Positions 35,122 through 44,098 of a DNA stretch of 64,000 bases are shown here, one piece after another (position 1 is the first letter of the stretch; every line of letters starts with the position of its first letter). Below the pieces are notes generated by a model, which searched no databases, was not told the origin of the DNA, and was given only the letters and a program-made list of their open reading frames with translations. This DNA is from Nitrosomonadales bacterium (GTDB taxonomy: Bacteria > Pseudomonadota > Gammaproteobacteria > Burkholderiales > Gallionellaceae). Made by a program: the position numbers and the translations under genes. The stretch is from NCBI GenBank assembly GCA_016235045.1, contig JACRME010000033.1:145520-209519 (forward strand), given 5' to 3'.

Positions 35122-35505
35122 ATGGAAGACATTTCCCAATACCGCATCCAGGTTGCCGTGCAAGTGCGCTACCTCGCCGACCAGTCGGATGAGGCCGATA
35201 ACCGCCATGTGTTCGCGTATACCATCACGCTCACCAACGAGGGCGAGCACGCCGTGCAACTGCTCAGCCGCCACTGGATCATCACCGATGCCAACAACCA
35301 CGTGCAGGAAGTGAAGGGCAAAGGCGTGGTGGGCGAGCAGCCGGTGATCAAGCCGGGCCAGCATTTCGAGTACACCAGCGGCACCGTGCTGGCAACGCAA
35401 GTGGGAACCATGTCCGGCAGTTATAAAATGCAGGTGGTGGATGGCGGGGAGTTCTCCGTTCCCATCCCGCAATTCGTATTGAGCGTACCGCGCGTGCTGC
35501 ACTGA
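35122..35505 (+). CDS. apaG: ApaG/CorD family protein
   Basis: The product has 127 residues, the full family length. The fold is a single Fn3-like beta-sandwich: IQVAVQVRYLADQSD, FAYTITLTNEGEHAVQLLSR, HWIITDANNHVQEVKGKGVVGEQP and the Gly-rich YTSGTVLATQVGTMSGSY. ApaG proteins are cytoplasmic; their biochemical function is not settled. It lies about 70 bases after the kinase-receiver gene and before mltA on the same strand. Confidence 0.95.
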   Translation: MEDISQYRIQVAVQVRYLADQSDEADNRHVFAYTITLTNEGEHAVQLLSRHWIITDANNHVQEVKGKGVVGEQPVIKPGQHFEYTSGTVLATQVGTMSGSYKMQVVDGGEFSVPIPQFVLSVPRVLH

Positions 35506-35600
35506 ATATCCGTACAATTTACCGACCCCGTGCTTATCGTGTCCAGACCTGGTGCCGACCGGTACCGGTTGCGTTGCGGGTGTCTTGAAGAATGAGTGAA

Positions 35601-36770
35601 ATGAAGAAAATTGCTTTGAACAAATCGATCTGGCTGGTGTTGGCGTTGAGCGTGTGGCTGGCAGCCTGCAAAACGACCCCGCCGGCGGAAGTCAGGATTC
35701 CGGTCGGCAAACCTGCGCCCGATTTCATGGTCAGCAAATGGGAGATGCTGCCGGATTGGCTGACCCAGGACTTGTCCGCCTCATGGCCGGCCTTGCAGCA
35801 AAGCTGCCGCGCGCTCAAGTTCAAACCGGTGTGGCTGCCCATTTGCGCCGCCGCCGCCAAGGTGCCGGAGGGCGACGCGGCGGCGCAGCGCGCGTTCTAC
35901 GAAACCTGGTTCACGCCCTACCAGGTGTTCAACCCGGACGGCACCGATACCGGACTCGTCACCGGCTATTACGAGCCGCTGCTGCAGGGCAGCCGCACGC
36001 CCGGCAAGCGCTTTGCCTACCCGATCTACGGCCCGCCGGACGACATGCTCGATGTGGACATGGGCGAACTGTACCCGCAGTTCAGGGGCCAACGCGTGCG
36101 CGGCCGCCTGGTCGGCAAGCGCGTCGTCCCTTACTTCAACCGCGCCGAGATCGATGCCGGACAGGCGCCGGCGTTGCAAGGCCGCGAAATATTCTGGGTG
36201 GAAAATCCGGTCGAACTTTTCTTCCTGCAAATCCAGGGTTCCGGGCGTATCGAACTGGAAGACGGCACGCGCGTGAAGATCGGCTATGCCGAACAAAACG
36301 GCCATTCCTACGCGTCCATCGGCAAAAAGCTCGTCGACATGGGCGAACTCAAACTGGAAGAAGCCTCCATGCAGGGCATCAAGAACTGGGCCGAGAAGAA
36401 TCCCGAGCGGCTGTTCACCCTGCTCGGACATAACCCCAGCTACGTCTTCTTCCGCGAATTGCCGGACACCCTCTCCGCCCCGCTGGGCGCATTGGGCGTG
36501 CCGCTCACCAACGAATACAGCATCGCAGTCGACCAGCGCACCATCCCGCTCGGCGTGCCGGTGTTCATTTCCACCACCCAGCCTAGCAGCACCGAACCGC
36601 TCAACCGCCTGATGTTTGCGCAGGATACGGGCGGCGCGATCAAAGGCGCGGTGCGCGCGGATTTCTTCTGGGGCTTCGGCGAATACGCTGCCGCGCGCGC
36701 CGGAAGCATGAAACAGTCCCTCCGCATGTGGGTGCTGTTTCCCCGGGGCGGAGAACCGGCGTTGAATTAG
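35601..36770 (+). CDS. mltA: Membrane-bound lytic murein transglycosylase A
   Basis: The product has 389 residues from the ATG at 35601; an ATG nine bases upstream is possible. The lipobox LAAC gives a lipid anchor, presumably in the outer membrane. MltA cleaves peptidoglycan between MurNAc and GlcNAc, forming 1,6-anhydro ends. Family blocks are TGYYEPLLQGSR, FFLQIQGSGRIELEDG, GYAEQNGHSYASIGK and the C-terminal 3D domain with the catalytic Asp region FAQDTGGAIKGAVRADFFWG. The length is typical. Confidence 0.95.
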   Translation: MKKIALNKSIWLVLALSVWLAACKTTPPAEVRIPVGKPAPDFMVSKWEMLPDWLTQDLSASWPALQQSCRALKFKPVWLPICAAAAKVPEGDAAAQRAFYETWFTPYQVFNPDGTDTGLVTGYYEPLLQGSRTPGKRFAYPIYGPPDDMLDVDMGELYPQFRGQRVRGRLVGKRVVPYFNRAEIDAGQAPALQGREIFWVENPVELFFLQIQGSGRIELEDGTRVKIGYAEQNGHSYASIGKKLVDMGELKLEEASMQGIKNWAEKNPERLFTLLGHNPSYVFFRELPDTLSAPLGALGVPLTNEYSIAVDQRTIPLGVPVFISTTQPSSTEPLNRLMFAQDTGGAIKGAVRADFFWGFGEYAAARAGSMKQSLRMWVLFPRGGEPALN

Positions 36771-36826
36771 CCCGCAACGCAATCGAAGATTTCAACCCTT
36801 TCAACATCGATATTGGAGCACGACAC

Positions 36827-37249
36827 ATGTACAACACTTTCAAACCCGAACAGCCCATGGGTCTCATGGACTTCGTCCGTTCCGCCAAAGCCTGCATCAG
36901 GGAAATCACCCCGCAAGAGCTGCTCGACAAGCTCAACAACAAGGAAGACCTGCTGCTGATCGACGTGCGCGAACACGGCGAATACGAGAACGGCCACATC
37001 AACGGCGCCCACCTGGTGCCGCGCGGCATCCTCGAAGCCGCCGCCGATCCGGCGTATCCCAAGCATGTGCCCGAACTGACCGCTGCCCGCGACCGTCAGG
37101 TTGTCGTGTATTGCGCGACCAGCGGACGTTCCGCGATGGCTGTCGCCGTGCTGCAGATGATGGGGTTCAGGAATGTGCTGAATATGGCGGGGGGATATAC
37201 CAAGTGGGTGGCGGATGGGATGCCGGAGATTCACGAGGCGACTTATTAA
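36827..37249 (+). CDS. Rhodanese-like sulfurtransferase
   Basis: The product has 140 residues from the ATG at 36827, which has TTGGAG upstream; longer starts overlap mltA and are not conserved. A single rhodanese domain is present, with LLIDVREHGEYENGHINGA and the active-site Cys loop VVYCATSGRSAMA, followed by GGYTKWVADGMP. Single-domain rhodaneses move sulfane sulfur in the cytoplasm. No signal peptide is seen. Its partners are unknown. An inverted composite repeat starts about 30 bases after the stop. Confidence 0.9.
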   Translation: MYNTFKPEQPMGLMDFVRSAKACIREITPQELLDKLNNKEDLLLIDVREHGEYENGHINGAHLVPRGILEAAADPAYPKHVPELTAARDRQVVVYCATSGRSAMAVAVLQMMGFRNVLNMAGGYTKWVADGMPEIHEATY

Positions 37250-37278
37250 GTTTGGTTGTGCTTGTTGCACGAGCTTTC

Positions 37279-37585
37279 TAAACCAACATCGTCGGGGGTA
37301 GCCCGACAGCTAGTCACTTTTTCTTGCTTCGCCAAAGAAAAAGTAACCAAAAAGAAGGCGCGCCCCGGCGCGCCGCCCCTGCTGGGTTCCCTCGATATTT
37401 CGCAAACAAGCGGGGCTGCGCAACTCGCCCTGGCGGGGCACACAAAACGTGCCCCACTGCGGAACTCGGACAGTGCTCGCCTAAACCTCCGCTTGTTTGC
37501 GAACTATCGAGACGGCGCACAGGGGATTGAAAAGCGAAACCCAAAAAACCAAACCGTAGAGTGGGCACTTTGTGCCCACTCTACC
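37279..37585. repeat. Composite repeat, left copy flanking the HEPN-like gene
   Basis: It begins aaccaacatcgtcgggggta and gcccgacagctagtcacttt, passes through a short palindrome around cttcgccaaag, a variable core holding a long stem (tttcgcaaacaagcgg/ccgcttgtttgcgaa), then ggcgcacaggg, and ends in the palindrome gtgggcactttgtgcccac. The copy at 38677-38955 has the same order of blocks in inverted orientation but a different core. Confidence 0.8.
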
Positions 37586-38581
37586 TTATGGAGGCTGGAG
37601 TCTTGCCTCACCAGCTTTATTCCCCACCCACCTTGGTTTCTTTAGGAGAATAGAGGCATTATTGACCGATAATTCTTTCTTTAATCCTTGAGTGATTTCG
37701 AACACTACTTGCAATGCCACCCGATAAATTTCAATTGCTTCATCAATCGAAACATATTTTTCGCCATATCTGTACTGAATCGCGGTTTTCCAATGAGGCA
37801 ATAACGGCAGTAGTGACGGTCTCAAGACAAGTCCGAATTTCTTTGCTTCTTCATACAAATCGTCTAAGCAATGGCCGTGCTTTTTTGTGTTGTTCTGATA
37901 GATGAAAACCTTAAAAGCTTTTTCTATGCACAAATGAAGTTCCCAACATCCGACAGCTACAGATGCTTGCTGTAAAGTCAAAATGTCTGAGATTGCTTTT
38001 TCAAAGTGCATCCACACGCTGGTTGCCATTGCCGTTGCTTCCTCGCAAAGACCAGAAGCAGAATGCAAATTAAGCTGTATGCTGCGACTCCAGTGCACAA
38101 CATCTTTGATGCTGTCTAACAATAACTTCCTTTCATCAGGCTCTAAGTAATTCAAGTTTGGTTTCGATTGAAATAGCTCCAGAATATCTTCGTCGTCTTG
38201 TAACTTATCAGGAAAGGTAAGCCACGCAGTTTCACCTTCGACTTCTACGCGAGAAGTTGTTACTGGAATTGAAATTATTGTTGGCGTCAGATGAAGCATG
38301 ACGATGCCGCTTAATTTATCTCTTGATGCATGACAAGAAGTTGAGCCATATCTATCTGCATACCATTCCTTAATTACATTGACGATAACGCAAAACCATT
38401 CCTCATCTAAATAGTTTTCTTTAGAACCAGTATTTACATCGGCGATGGCGTCACGCACGAACCACATGGCTGATTTTAGCGGTCTCTCATGAATCGGAAC
38501 ATTGTCGTAAGACATGCGCTTGTCAAACAATTCCAGCCAGTGACGAGAAGCATCCAAAAATTCGCGATTGTTCACATGCAT
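37586..38581 (-). CDS. Hypothetical protein, HEPN-like C-terminal region, AT-rich
   Basis: The product has 331 residues, no signal peptide or membrane helix. No family is recognised for the N-terminal two thirds. Residues about 205-310 (VGCWELHLCIEKAFKVFIYQ ... KHGHCLDDLYEEAKKFGL) resemble the HEPN helical fold, found in toxins and RNases, though a clear RxxxxH motif is not visible. The gene is markedly more AT-rich than its neighbours and lies between inverted copies of a composite repeat, both signs of acquisition. Its last residues run to the edge of the left repeat. Function unknown; a defence or toxin role would be speculation. Confidence 0.7.
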   Translation of the reverse strand: MHVNNREFLDASRHWLELFDKRMSYDNVPIHERPLKSAMWFVRDAIADVNTGSKENYLDEEWFCVIVNVIKEWYADRYGSTSCHASRDKLSGIVMLHLTPTIISIPVTTSRVEVEGETAWLTFPDKLQDDEDILELFQSKPNLNYLEPDERKLLLDSIKDVVHWSRSIQLNLHSASGLCEEATAMATSVWMHFEKAISDILTLQQASVAVGCWELHLCIEKAFKVFIYQNNTKKHGHCLDDLYEEAKKFGLVLRPSLLPLLPHWKTAIQYRYGEKYVSIDEAIEIYRVALQVVFEITQGLKKELSVNNASILLKKPRWVGNKAGEARLQPP

Positions 38582-39040
38582 GCCCTAACAAATAGAAAAT
38601 TGAGGTCAGTATTTCGATGTGCTGGAGTTGAGCTAACTATATGCATCGCTCCTAGCACAAATGTAACACTTTCTATTCGAGTGGGCACGAAGTGCCCACG
38701 CCGTGGTTTTCGCTTTTCCTCCCCTGTGCGCCGCCGAGTAGCGCCGGCTGGTCTGGGAATTCTGACGAATATGTTTGTGCACGTGGACGCGTAGCGGATC
38801 GCGCGAGTTTATGAGGAGGCCTGTCTGGTTGAGCAACGCAGGGAACCCCGAAGGGGCGGCGCGCTGGGGTCGCCTTTTCTTTTGTTACTTTCTTTTTGGC
38901 GAAGCAAAAGAAAGTGACTAGCTGTCGGGCTATCCCCGACGGTGTTGGTTTTAAAATGAGGCGGGAGTACAACGAGTGTTCCCCCACCCTAGCCCTCCCC
39001 CGGAGGGAGAGGGGACTGGAGGCGCTCGACCCGACCGGCC
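38582..39040. other. Repeat-filled gap between HEPN-like and EAL genes
   Basis: No gene is supported. It contains the HEPN-like gene's AT-rich upstream region (38582-38676), the right composite repeat, and half of a CCCTCCCCC repeat unit (38978-39017). Confidence 0.6.
38677..38955. repeat. Composite repeat, right copy (inverted)
   Basis: It starts gtgggcacgaagtgcccac, continues through cttttcctcccctgtgcgcc, a variable core, ggaaccccgaaggggcggcg and ttggcgaagcaaaag, and ends gtgactagctgtcgggctat ccccgacggtgttggtttt, which is the reverse complement of the left copy's outer end. Confidence 0.8.
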
Positions 39041-40186
39041 TTAAATACTCCTCAACGAACCCGGCTTCCCAAACAACCACCCCTGCCCATAATCGCAACC
39101 AAGTTCCAGCAGCGCCAGTCTTTCTTCTTCAATCTCGATCCCCTCCGCCACCACGTCCATCTTGAGCGAGTGGGCGAGGTCGACGGCGGCCTGGACGATC
39201 TTGGCGCTTTGGGGCGAGGAGAGCATCTGGTTGACGAAGCTGCGGTCTATTTTCATGGTGCCGATGGGGTAGCGGTGCAGCGAGTCGAGGCCGGAATGGC
39301 CGGTGCCGAAATCGTCCAGGGCGAGGGTGCTGCCGGCTTCGGTGAGTTTGGAGAGCAATTGCAGCGCGAGTTCGGGATTGTCGATGATGACGGTTTCGGT
39401 CAGTTCCAGCTTGAGTTCCTGCGCCGGCATCCGGTGGCGGCCGACGATGGTCTTCACGTCGCCGATGAAGCCGTCCCCGGTGAGTTGCGAGGGCGACAGG
39501 TTGACGCTGACGAAGGGTTTGTGGTGAACGATGCGTTCGCGCAGTGTCGGCCAGTCGAGGCAGGCGCGTTCCAGCGTCCACAGCCCGATCTCGCGTATCT
39601 GTCCGGTCTGCTCCGCCACCCACAAAAAATCCAGCGGCGAGATCATGCCTTCGACCGGATGGTGCCAGCGGATCAGCGCTTCATAGCCCGAGATGCGTCC
39701 GCTGGAAAGGTCGCAGATGGGCTGGTAGTACATTTCGAACTGTTCCTCCCGCAAGGCTTCGGCGATGTCGTGCGCCAGACGCAATTGATGCGTGGCGACG
39801 CCGCGCGTCGCGTCGCGCCTGAAGGTGGTGGAGCGGGACGGGTCGAACGCGGGCTGGCCACGCGTGGAGCGATAACGCTCGAGGATGGTCAGCAGCAAAT
39901 GGCGCACCACCGGGTCGGTCTTTTCCAGCAGTTCCTTCACCAGTTGGCGCGGGATGGGGATGAGCACCGTGTTCTCGACGGCGCGCACGGTCGCGGTGCG
40001 CGGCTGCTGGTCGATCAGCGCGATCTCGCCGAACAGTTCGCCCTTGTTGATCCGCGAGCGCTGCGTGCTGCTGACGCTTACTTCGACGCTGCCCTCTTCG
40101 ATCAGGTAGGCAGTGTTTCCCGGATCGCCTTCCTTGAAGATGATCTCTCCGGCCGGAAATATTTCGCGATGCAGATTCTTCAGCAC
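39041..40186 (-). CDS. Cyclic-nucleotide-binding domain plus EAL phosphodiesterase
   Basis: The product has 381 residues from a GTG at 40186, chosen because AGGAGG lies just upstream and the protein then begins at the domain (VLKNLHREIFPAGEIIFKEG). The cNMP-binding domain (about 1-115) has GELFGEIALIDQQPRTATVRA. After a linker, an EAL domain (about 145-380) has GYEALIRW, SVNLSPSQL, KLELTETVI, DDFGTGHSGL and a late GYGQGWLF-type end (DYGQGWLFGKPGS). It is probably an active c-di-GMP phosphodiesterase controlled by a small ligand. Cytoplasmic; no membrane helix. Confidence 0.88.
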   Translation of the reverse strand: MLKNLHREIFPAGEIIFKEGDPGNTAYLIEEGSVEVSVSSTQRSRINKGELFGEIALIDQQPRTATVRAVENTVLIPIPRQLVKELLEKTDPVVRHLLLTILERYRSTRGQPAFDPSRSTTFRRDATRGVATHQLRLAHDIAEALREEQFEMYYQPICDLSSGRISGYEALIRWHHPVEGMISPLDFLWVAEQTGQIREIGLWTLERACLDWPTLRERIVHHKPFVSVNLSPSQLTGDGFIGDVKTIVGRHRMPAQELKLELTETVIIDNPELALQLLSKLTEAGSTLALDDFGTGHSGLDSLHRYPIGTMKIDRSFVNQMLSSPQSAKIVQAAVDLAHSLKMDVVAEGIEIEEERLALLELGCDYGQGWLFGKPGSLRSI

Positions 40187-40203
40187 GATACCTCCTGGCA
40201 GGA

Positions 40204-40542
40204 TTAATTTACGCTGTCGGGTTGCCAGCCGCCCGCGATTTTCTTGTTCCATTCGCGATCGAACGAATCGAATTGCATCTGCAATTCGTTCTTGCACTCG
40301 AGCGACCGGAGCGAGGTTGCAGGATGTGCGCAGTCATTGGGCTGGCTTAATTGTGCCTTCCATTTTCGCCAGGCCTGTTCTTTTGCCTCCTGCCAGACTG
40401 CGGCACGCTTTTCGGCGAAATGATTTTCAAAGGGGGAGGCAATCTGGTGGTACTGCGCAACCAGCACTTCCGGTTTGGTTGCCCACAAGATCAGGCCGGT
40501 CATCGCTATAGTCATGAGTATGACGAGGAACACAAAACGCAT
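40204..40542 (-). CDS. Small hypothetical membrane-anchored protein
   Basis: The product has 112 residues. GAGAAT precedes the ATG. One N-terminal membrane helix (about 2-20) is followed by a Trp/Gln/Lys-rich helical region with two Cys (PNDCAHP, LECKNEL) that could pair in the periplasm. No family is recognised. It lies just upstream of the cNMP-EAL gene on the same strand. Confidence 0.65.
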   Translation of the reverse strand: MRFVFLVILMTIAMTGLILWATKPEVLVAQYHQIASPFENHFAEKRAAVWQEAKEQAWRKWKAQLSQPNDCAHPATSLRSLECKNELQMQFDSFDREWNKKIAGGWQPDSVN

Positions 40543-40643
40543 CTGGATTCTCCATGTTGAAGCACTTGGCCAGTTGATGCCTGGCGACGGACGGACACTA
40601 ATTCAGCCGCGGCAATCGGTCAATATGCCGAACGGCCAACGAG

Positions 40644-41105
40644 TTATTTGTTTCTTGACTCGATCACCAGCGCAATGCCGAGCAAGCTCTGTATCAGGTA
40701 AAGGATGCTGGAAACGGCATGCCAGGTTTTGAACCGGGGCGCAACGGGACTGTTCATCACGTCCAGCGGCAGCGCCTGCACCTTGAGGTCGGCCAGTATC
40801 GGTTGCAGGGCGAATTGCCCGATGCAGACGAGCAGCAGCATTGCTGCGGCGATGCGGAAAGCGTTGCGCTGCAGCGCCGCGCGTCCGAACTGCTGCAATT
40901 GGTACAGCAGCAGGTAGAGCGCGCAGGCGATGCCGATGAACGCCAGCAAAGTGAACAGTTCGCCCGCGATCCTGCCTGCAAGCATGCGATCCGGCAGCAG
41001 CCTGAACAGCGCGGGCACCACCCCATAACCCAGCATCCACATGCCGCCGACCCACAAGACGATGCTCAGGTCGGCGAGGTGGCGGGGCAGGTTGCGCATG
41101 GTCAT
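40644..41105 (-). CDS. DUF4149 family membrane protein
   Basis: The product has 153 residues with four predicted membrane helices. The N-terminal IVLWVGGMWMLGYGVVPALF and the C-terminal FKTWHAVSSILYLIQSLLGI are typical of DUF4149 proteins, which have no known activity. It follows dsbC on the same strand by 12 bases, so the two are probably co-transcribed. Confidence 0.82.
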   Translation of the reverse strand: MTMRNLPRHLADLSIVLWVGGMWMLGYGVVPALFRLLPDRMLAGRIAGELFTLLAFIGIACALYLLLYQLQQFGRAALQRNAFRIAAAMLLLVCIGQFALQPILADLKVQALPLDVMNSPVAPRFKTWHAVSSILYLIQSLLGIALVIESRNK

Positions 41106-41117
41106 TGGCTGCGGTGG

Positions 41118-41828
41118 CTATCTATCGTTGTCATCCAGCGCCTTGTTCAGGTTGGCGGCGGGCATATAACCGGGATTGATGACGCCGTTGGCGAAGATCA
41201 AGGCGGGCGTGCCGTTCACTTTGAGCTTGCGCCCCAGTTCCATCACTTTTGTCGTAGGCACGTCGCACTTGCCTGCGGCAGGCTGGACGCCGTTCAGCAT
41301 CAGGTCGTCCCAGGCTTTGACCTTGTCGGCGCTGCACAGGATTCCCTGCACTTTCTCGGCCGAGCCGTCGAAGATGGGGTAGAGGAACAAGTACAGCGTG
41401 ACGTCGGTGACGTTTTGCAGTTCCTGCTCCAGTTTCTTGCAGAAACCGCAGTTCGGGTCGGTGAAATAGGCCATCTTGCGGCTGCCGTTGCCCTTGACCT
41501 TTTTCACTGCCAGGTCGAGTGGAAGCTGGCTGAAATCGACCGCAAACAGTTTGCGCGAACGCGCCTCGGTGATGTTCTTGCGGGCCTTCAGGTCGAACAG
41601 GCTGCCGTCGATCAGGTACTGCGCGGTTTTGTCGGTGTAGAAGATGTGATCGCCGGTAACGACTTCATACAGGCCGGGAATGGGCGAAGTATTCACCTGC
41701 TCGACCGGGCCGATGAGTTGCGCGTAGTTCTTTTGCAACGCCTCCTTGACGGCGGCAGTGGTTTTGTTCGTTTCGGCAGCGTGCGCGAGGGAAACGGAGA
41801 GCAGCAGCAACAACAGGGCTTTGTACAT
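41118..41828 (-). CDS. dsbC: Thiol:disulfide interchange protein DsbC
   Basis: The product has 236 residues with a signal peptide (1-17). An N-terminal dimerisation domain (VKEALQKNYAQLIGPVEQV) leads to a thioredoxin fold with the CGFC active site (127-130, in YFTDPNCGFCKKL) and the cis-Pro segment VNGTPALIFANG. DsbC corrects wrong disulphides in periplasmic proteins and helps some c-type cytochromes mature, fitting this cytochrome-rich genome. A further Cys pair (LCSAD, GKCDV) is as in the family. Confidence 0.93.
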   Translation of the reverse strand: MYKALLLLLLSVSLAHAAETNKTTAAVKEALQKNYAQLIGPVEQVNTSPIPGLYEVVTGDHIFYTDKTAQYLIDGSLFDLKARKNITEARSRKLFAVDFSQLPLDLAVKKVKGNGSRKMAYFTDPNCGFCKKLEQELQNVTDVTLYLFLYPIFDGSAEKVQGILCSADKVKAWDDLMLNGVQPAAGKCDVPTTKVMELGRKLKVNGTPALIFANGVINPGYMPAANLNKALDDNDR

Positions 41829-41850
41829 GGGGGGATTCCTCAGGAAAAAA

Positions 41851-43005
41851 TCAATTTAACGCGTGGCGCACCAGCATCTTCTTCAGCGGAGCTATCTTGT
41901 TGGTGGCGGAAAGACCGAGGTTGCGCAGGGCACGCAGCAGCGGGTTGTCGTTGACGAACAGGTTTTTCAGCGTGTCCGTGGTGAGTTGCATGGACATGAT
42001 GTCGGCCCGGCGCGCCTGTTCGTAGCGGCGCAGCAGGCGCACATCGCCGCAATCCAGTTCGCCGCGCTGTTGCAGCACTTGCGCCAGTTCGCGCACGTCG
42101 CGCAGGCCGAGGTTCACGCCCTGGCCGGACAGCGGATGGATGTTATGCGCGGCATCGCCGATCAGCGCCAGGCGCGGCTTGGCGAGATGCGCCAGATTCA
42201 GCACGCGCAAGGCAAAGGAGGCGGGCGGGGTGATGACCTGCAGTTCGCCCAGCGTGTGCTTCGAGGCTTCCGCGACGCGCGCACTGAATTCGGCATGAGT
42301 GAGGTCCAGCAGTTCGGCCGACTTCTCCGGGCTGACCGACCACACGATGGAAATGCGCTTACCCGGCAGCGGCAGCAGCGCGAGGATGCCGTCCGGCGTG
42401 AACCACTGGTAAGCGATGCCGCGGTGGGCTTTGGCGATGTTGAAGTTGGCAACCACTCCGTGCTGGTGGTAGGGCGTGGGCACTTCCGGCATGTTGGCCT
42501 GATGGCGCACCCAGGAATCGCGCCCGTCGGCGCCGACGATCAGTTTGGCGCGAACCTCGCGACCGTCCTTCAATTTCAGGCGGGCCGCGTCTTCCTGCAC
42601 CGTCAGTTCCGCGCATTGCGCCGGATGCAGCAGCGCGAGATTGTCCTGCTCAAGTAACCCTTGCCACAGTGCGTGTTGCAGCAGGCGGCTTTCCATGATG
42701 AATGCCAGTTCGGGCGCGCCGATTTCGTAGGCGCTGAAATTCAGCCGGGAACCGGCATCGCCGAACACGCGCATTTCTTCCACCTGCTGCACGCGCGACG
42801 TATCCAGCCGCTGCCATGCACCACATTCGTGCAGAAAATCCACATTGCCGGGAGTGAAAGCGTATATACGACTGTCCCACTCGGAATCGAGGCTGGGCAA
42901 GGGCTGGCCTTCCACCAATGCCAGCCGCAGCCCGCTGTGCTTGAGCGCCGCGGCGAGACTGGCTCCTACCAGGCCGCCGCCGACGATGACGATGTCGAAA
43001 TCCAT
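41851..43005 (-). CDS. UbiH/COQ6-family FAD monooxygenase (ubiquinone hydroxylase)
   Basis: The product has 384 residues from the ATG at 43005 (MDFDIVIVGGG); starts at 43014 or 43032 are possible. FAD motifs are GGGLVGASLAAAL, VGADGRDSWVRH and LIGDAAHNIHPLSGQGVNLGLRD, typical of the UbiH/UbiF/UbiI/COQ6 group, which hydroxylates the ubiquinone ring using O2. Which ring position it serves cannot be told here. Ubiquinone matters as the acceptor of electrons from the NapC-type cytochrome. ubiA is near 62 kb. Confidence 0.92.
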   Translation of the reverse strand: MDFDIVIVGGGLVGASLAAALKHSGLRLALVEGQPLPSLDSEWDSRIYAFTPGNVDFLHECGAWQRLDTSRVQQVEEMRVFGDAGSRLNFSAYEIGAPELAFIMESRLLQHALWQGLLEQDNLALLHPAQCAELTVQEDAARLKLKDGREVRAKLIVGADGRDSWVRHQANMPEVPTPYHQHGVVANFNIAKAHRGIAYQWFTPDGILALLPLPGKRISIVWSVSPEKSAELLDLTHAEFSARVAEASKHTLGELQVITPPASFALRVLNLAHLAKPRLALIGDAAHNIHPLSGQGVNLGLRDVRELAQVLQQRGELDCGDVRLLRRYEQARRADIMSMQLTTDTLKNLFVNDNPLLRALRNLGLSATNKIAPLKKMLVRHALN

Positions 43006-43090
43006 GTCTGGCATCTCGAAAATTAGACCCAAGCATCATAGCATGGCCGGATTGATTAATTTATAATCGCCGCCCCCTTTGGAAATGGCC

Positions 43091-44098
43091 ATGCAAATCG
43101 GACGCTATAAACTCAAGAACAACCTCATCGTCGCTCCCATGGCGGGCGTGACCGACAGGCCGTTCCGCATGCTGTGCAAGCGCATGGGCGCAGGCATGGC
43201 GGTATCCGAGATGGTGGCCTCCAACTCTTTGTTATACGGTTCCGAAAAAACCAAACGCCGCGCCAACCACGCGGGCGAGGTCGATCCCATTTCGGTGCAG
43301 ATCGTCGGCGCCGACCCGAAGATGCTGGCGCAGGCCGCGCGCTACAACGTGGACAACGGCGCGCAGATCATCGACATCAACATGGGCTGCCCGGCCAAGA
43401 AGATATGTAATGTCATGGCGGGTTCCGCGCTGATGCAGAACGAGAAGCTGGTCGCCGAGATATTGGAGGCCGTGGTCAAGGCGGTGGATGTGCCGGTCAC
43501 GCTGAAAACGCGCACCGGCTGGGACAAACAGAACCGCAACGCGATCAGCATCGCGCGCATCGCCGAAGCCAGCGGCATCCAGGCGCTGGCGATCCACGGC
43601 CGCACCCGCACCTGCGCCTACACCGGCGAGGCCGAATACGACACCATCCGCGCCGTGAAAGATGCGGTGAAAATCCCCATCATCGCCAACGGCGACATCA
43701 CCACCCCGGAAAAAGCCAAATATGTGTTCGACCACACCGGCGCCGATGCCGTGATGATTGGTCGCGCCGCGCAGGGTCGTCCCTGGCTGTTCCGCGAGAT
43801 TTCTCATTTCCTCGATACCGGCACACACCTGCTCTCCCCGCATGTGGAAGAGATACAGAGCGTGCTGATCGAGCATCTGGCCGACCTGTACGATTTTTAC
43901 GGCGAGCACACCGGACTGCGCGTCGCGCGCAAGCACATCTCCTGGTACACCAAGGGCCTGCCCGGCTCGGCCGTGTTCAGGCATCGCATGAATCAATTGG
44001 AAAGCGTGGCCGAACAGATGCAGGCGGTCACGGATTTCTTTGCAGAACAAAAAGCCAGCAGCGAACGGCTGCTGTACGACAAGGAGTTGGCGGCATGA
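43091..44098 (+). CDS. dusB: tRNA-dihydrouridine synthase B
   Basis: The product has 335 residues from the ATG at 43091, with GGA about seven bases upstream; another ATG lies at 43085. The FMN-dependent enzyme reduces uridines in the tRNA D-loop. Signatures are LIVAPMAGVTDRPFR, the catalytic Cys region INMGCPAKKICN, VTLKTRTGWD, HGRTRTCAYTGEA and IPIIANGDITTP. The stop overlaps the fis start (ATGA), the same dusB-fis operon arrangement as in enterobacteria. Confidence 0.96.
   Translation: MQIGRYKLKNNLIVAPMAGVTDRPFRMLCKRMGAGMAVSEMVASNSLLYGSEKTKRRANHAGEVDPISVQIVGADPKMLAQAARYNVDNGAQIIDINMGCPAKKICNVMAGSALMQNEKLVAEILEAVVKAVDVPVTLKTRTGWDKQNRNAISIARIAEASGIQALAIHGRTRTCAYTGEAEYDTIRAVKDAVKIPIIANGDITTPEKAKYVFDHTGADAVMIGRAAQGRPWLFREISHFLDTGTHLLSPHVEEIQSVLIEHLADLYDFYGEHTGLRVARKHISWYTKGLPGSAVFRHRMNQLESVAEQMQAVTDFFAEQKASSERLLYDKELAA

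Noticed and set aside
37279..38955. Reading the inverted repeats as an insertion sequence with a transposase
   Set aside because: The enclosed gene has no transposase features and no target duplication was seen; it is treated as a repeat-flanked cargo gene.
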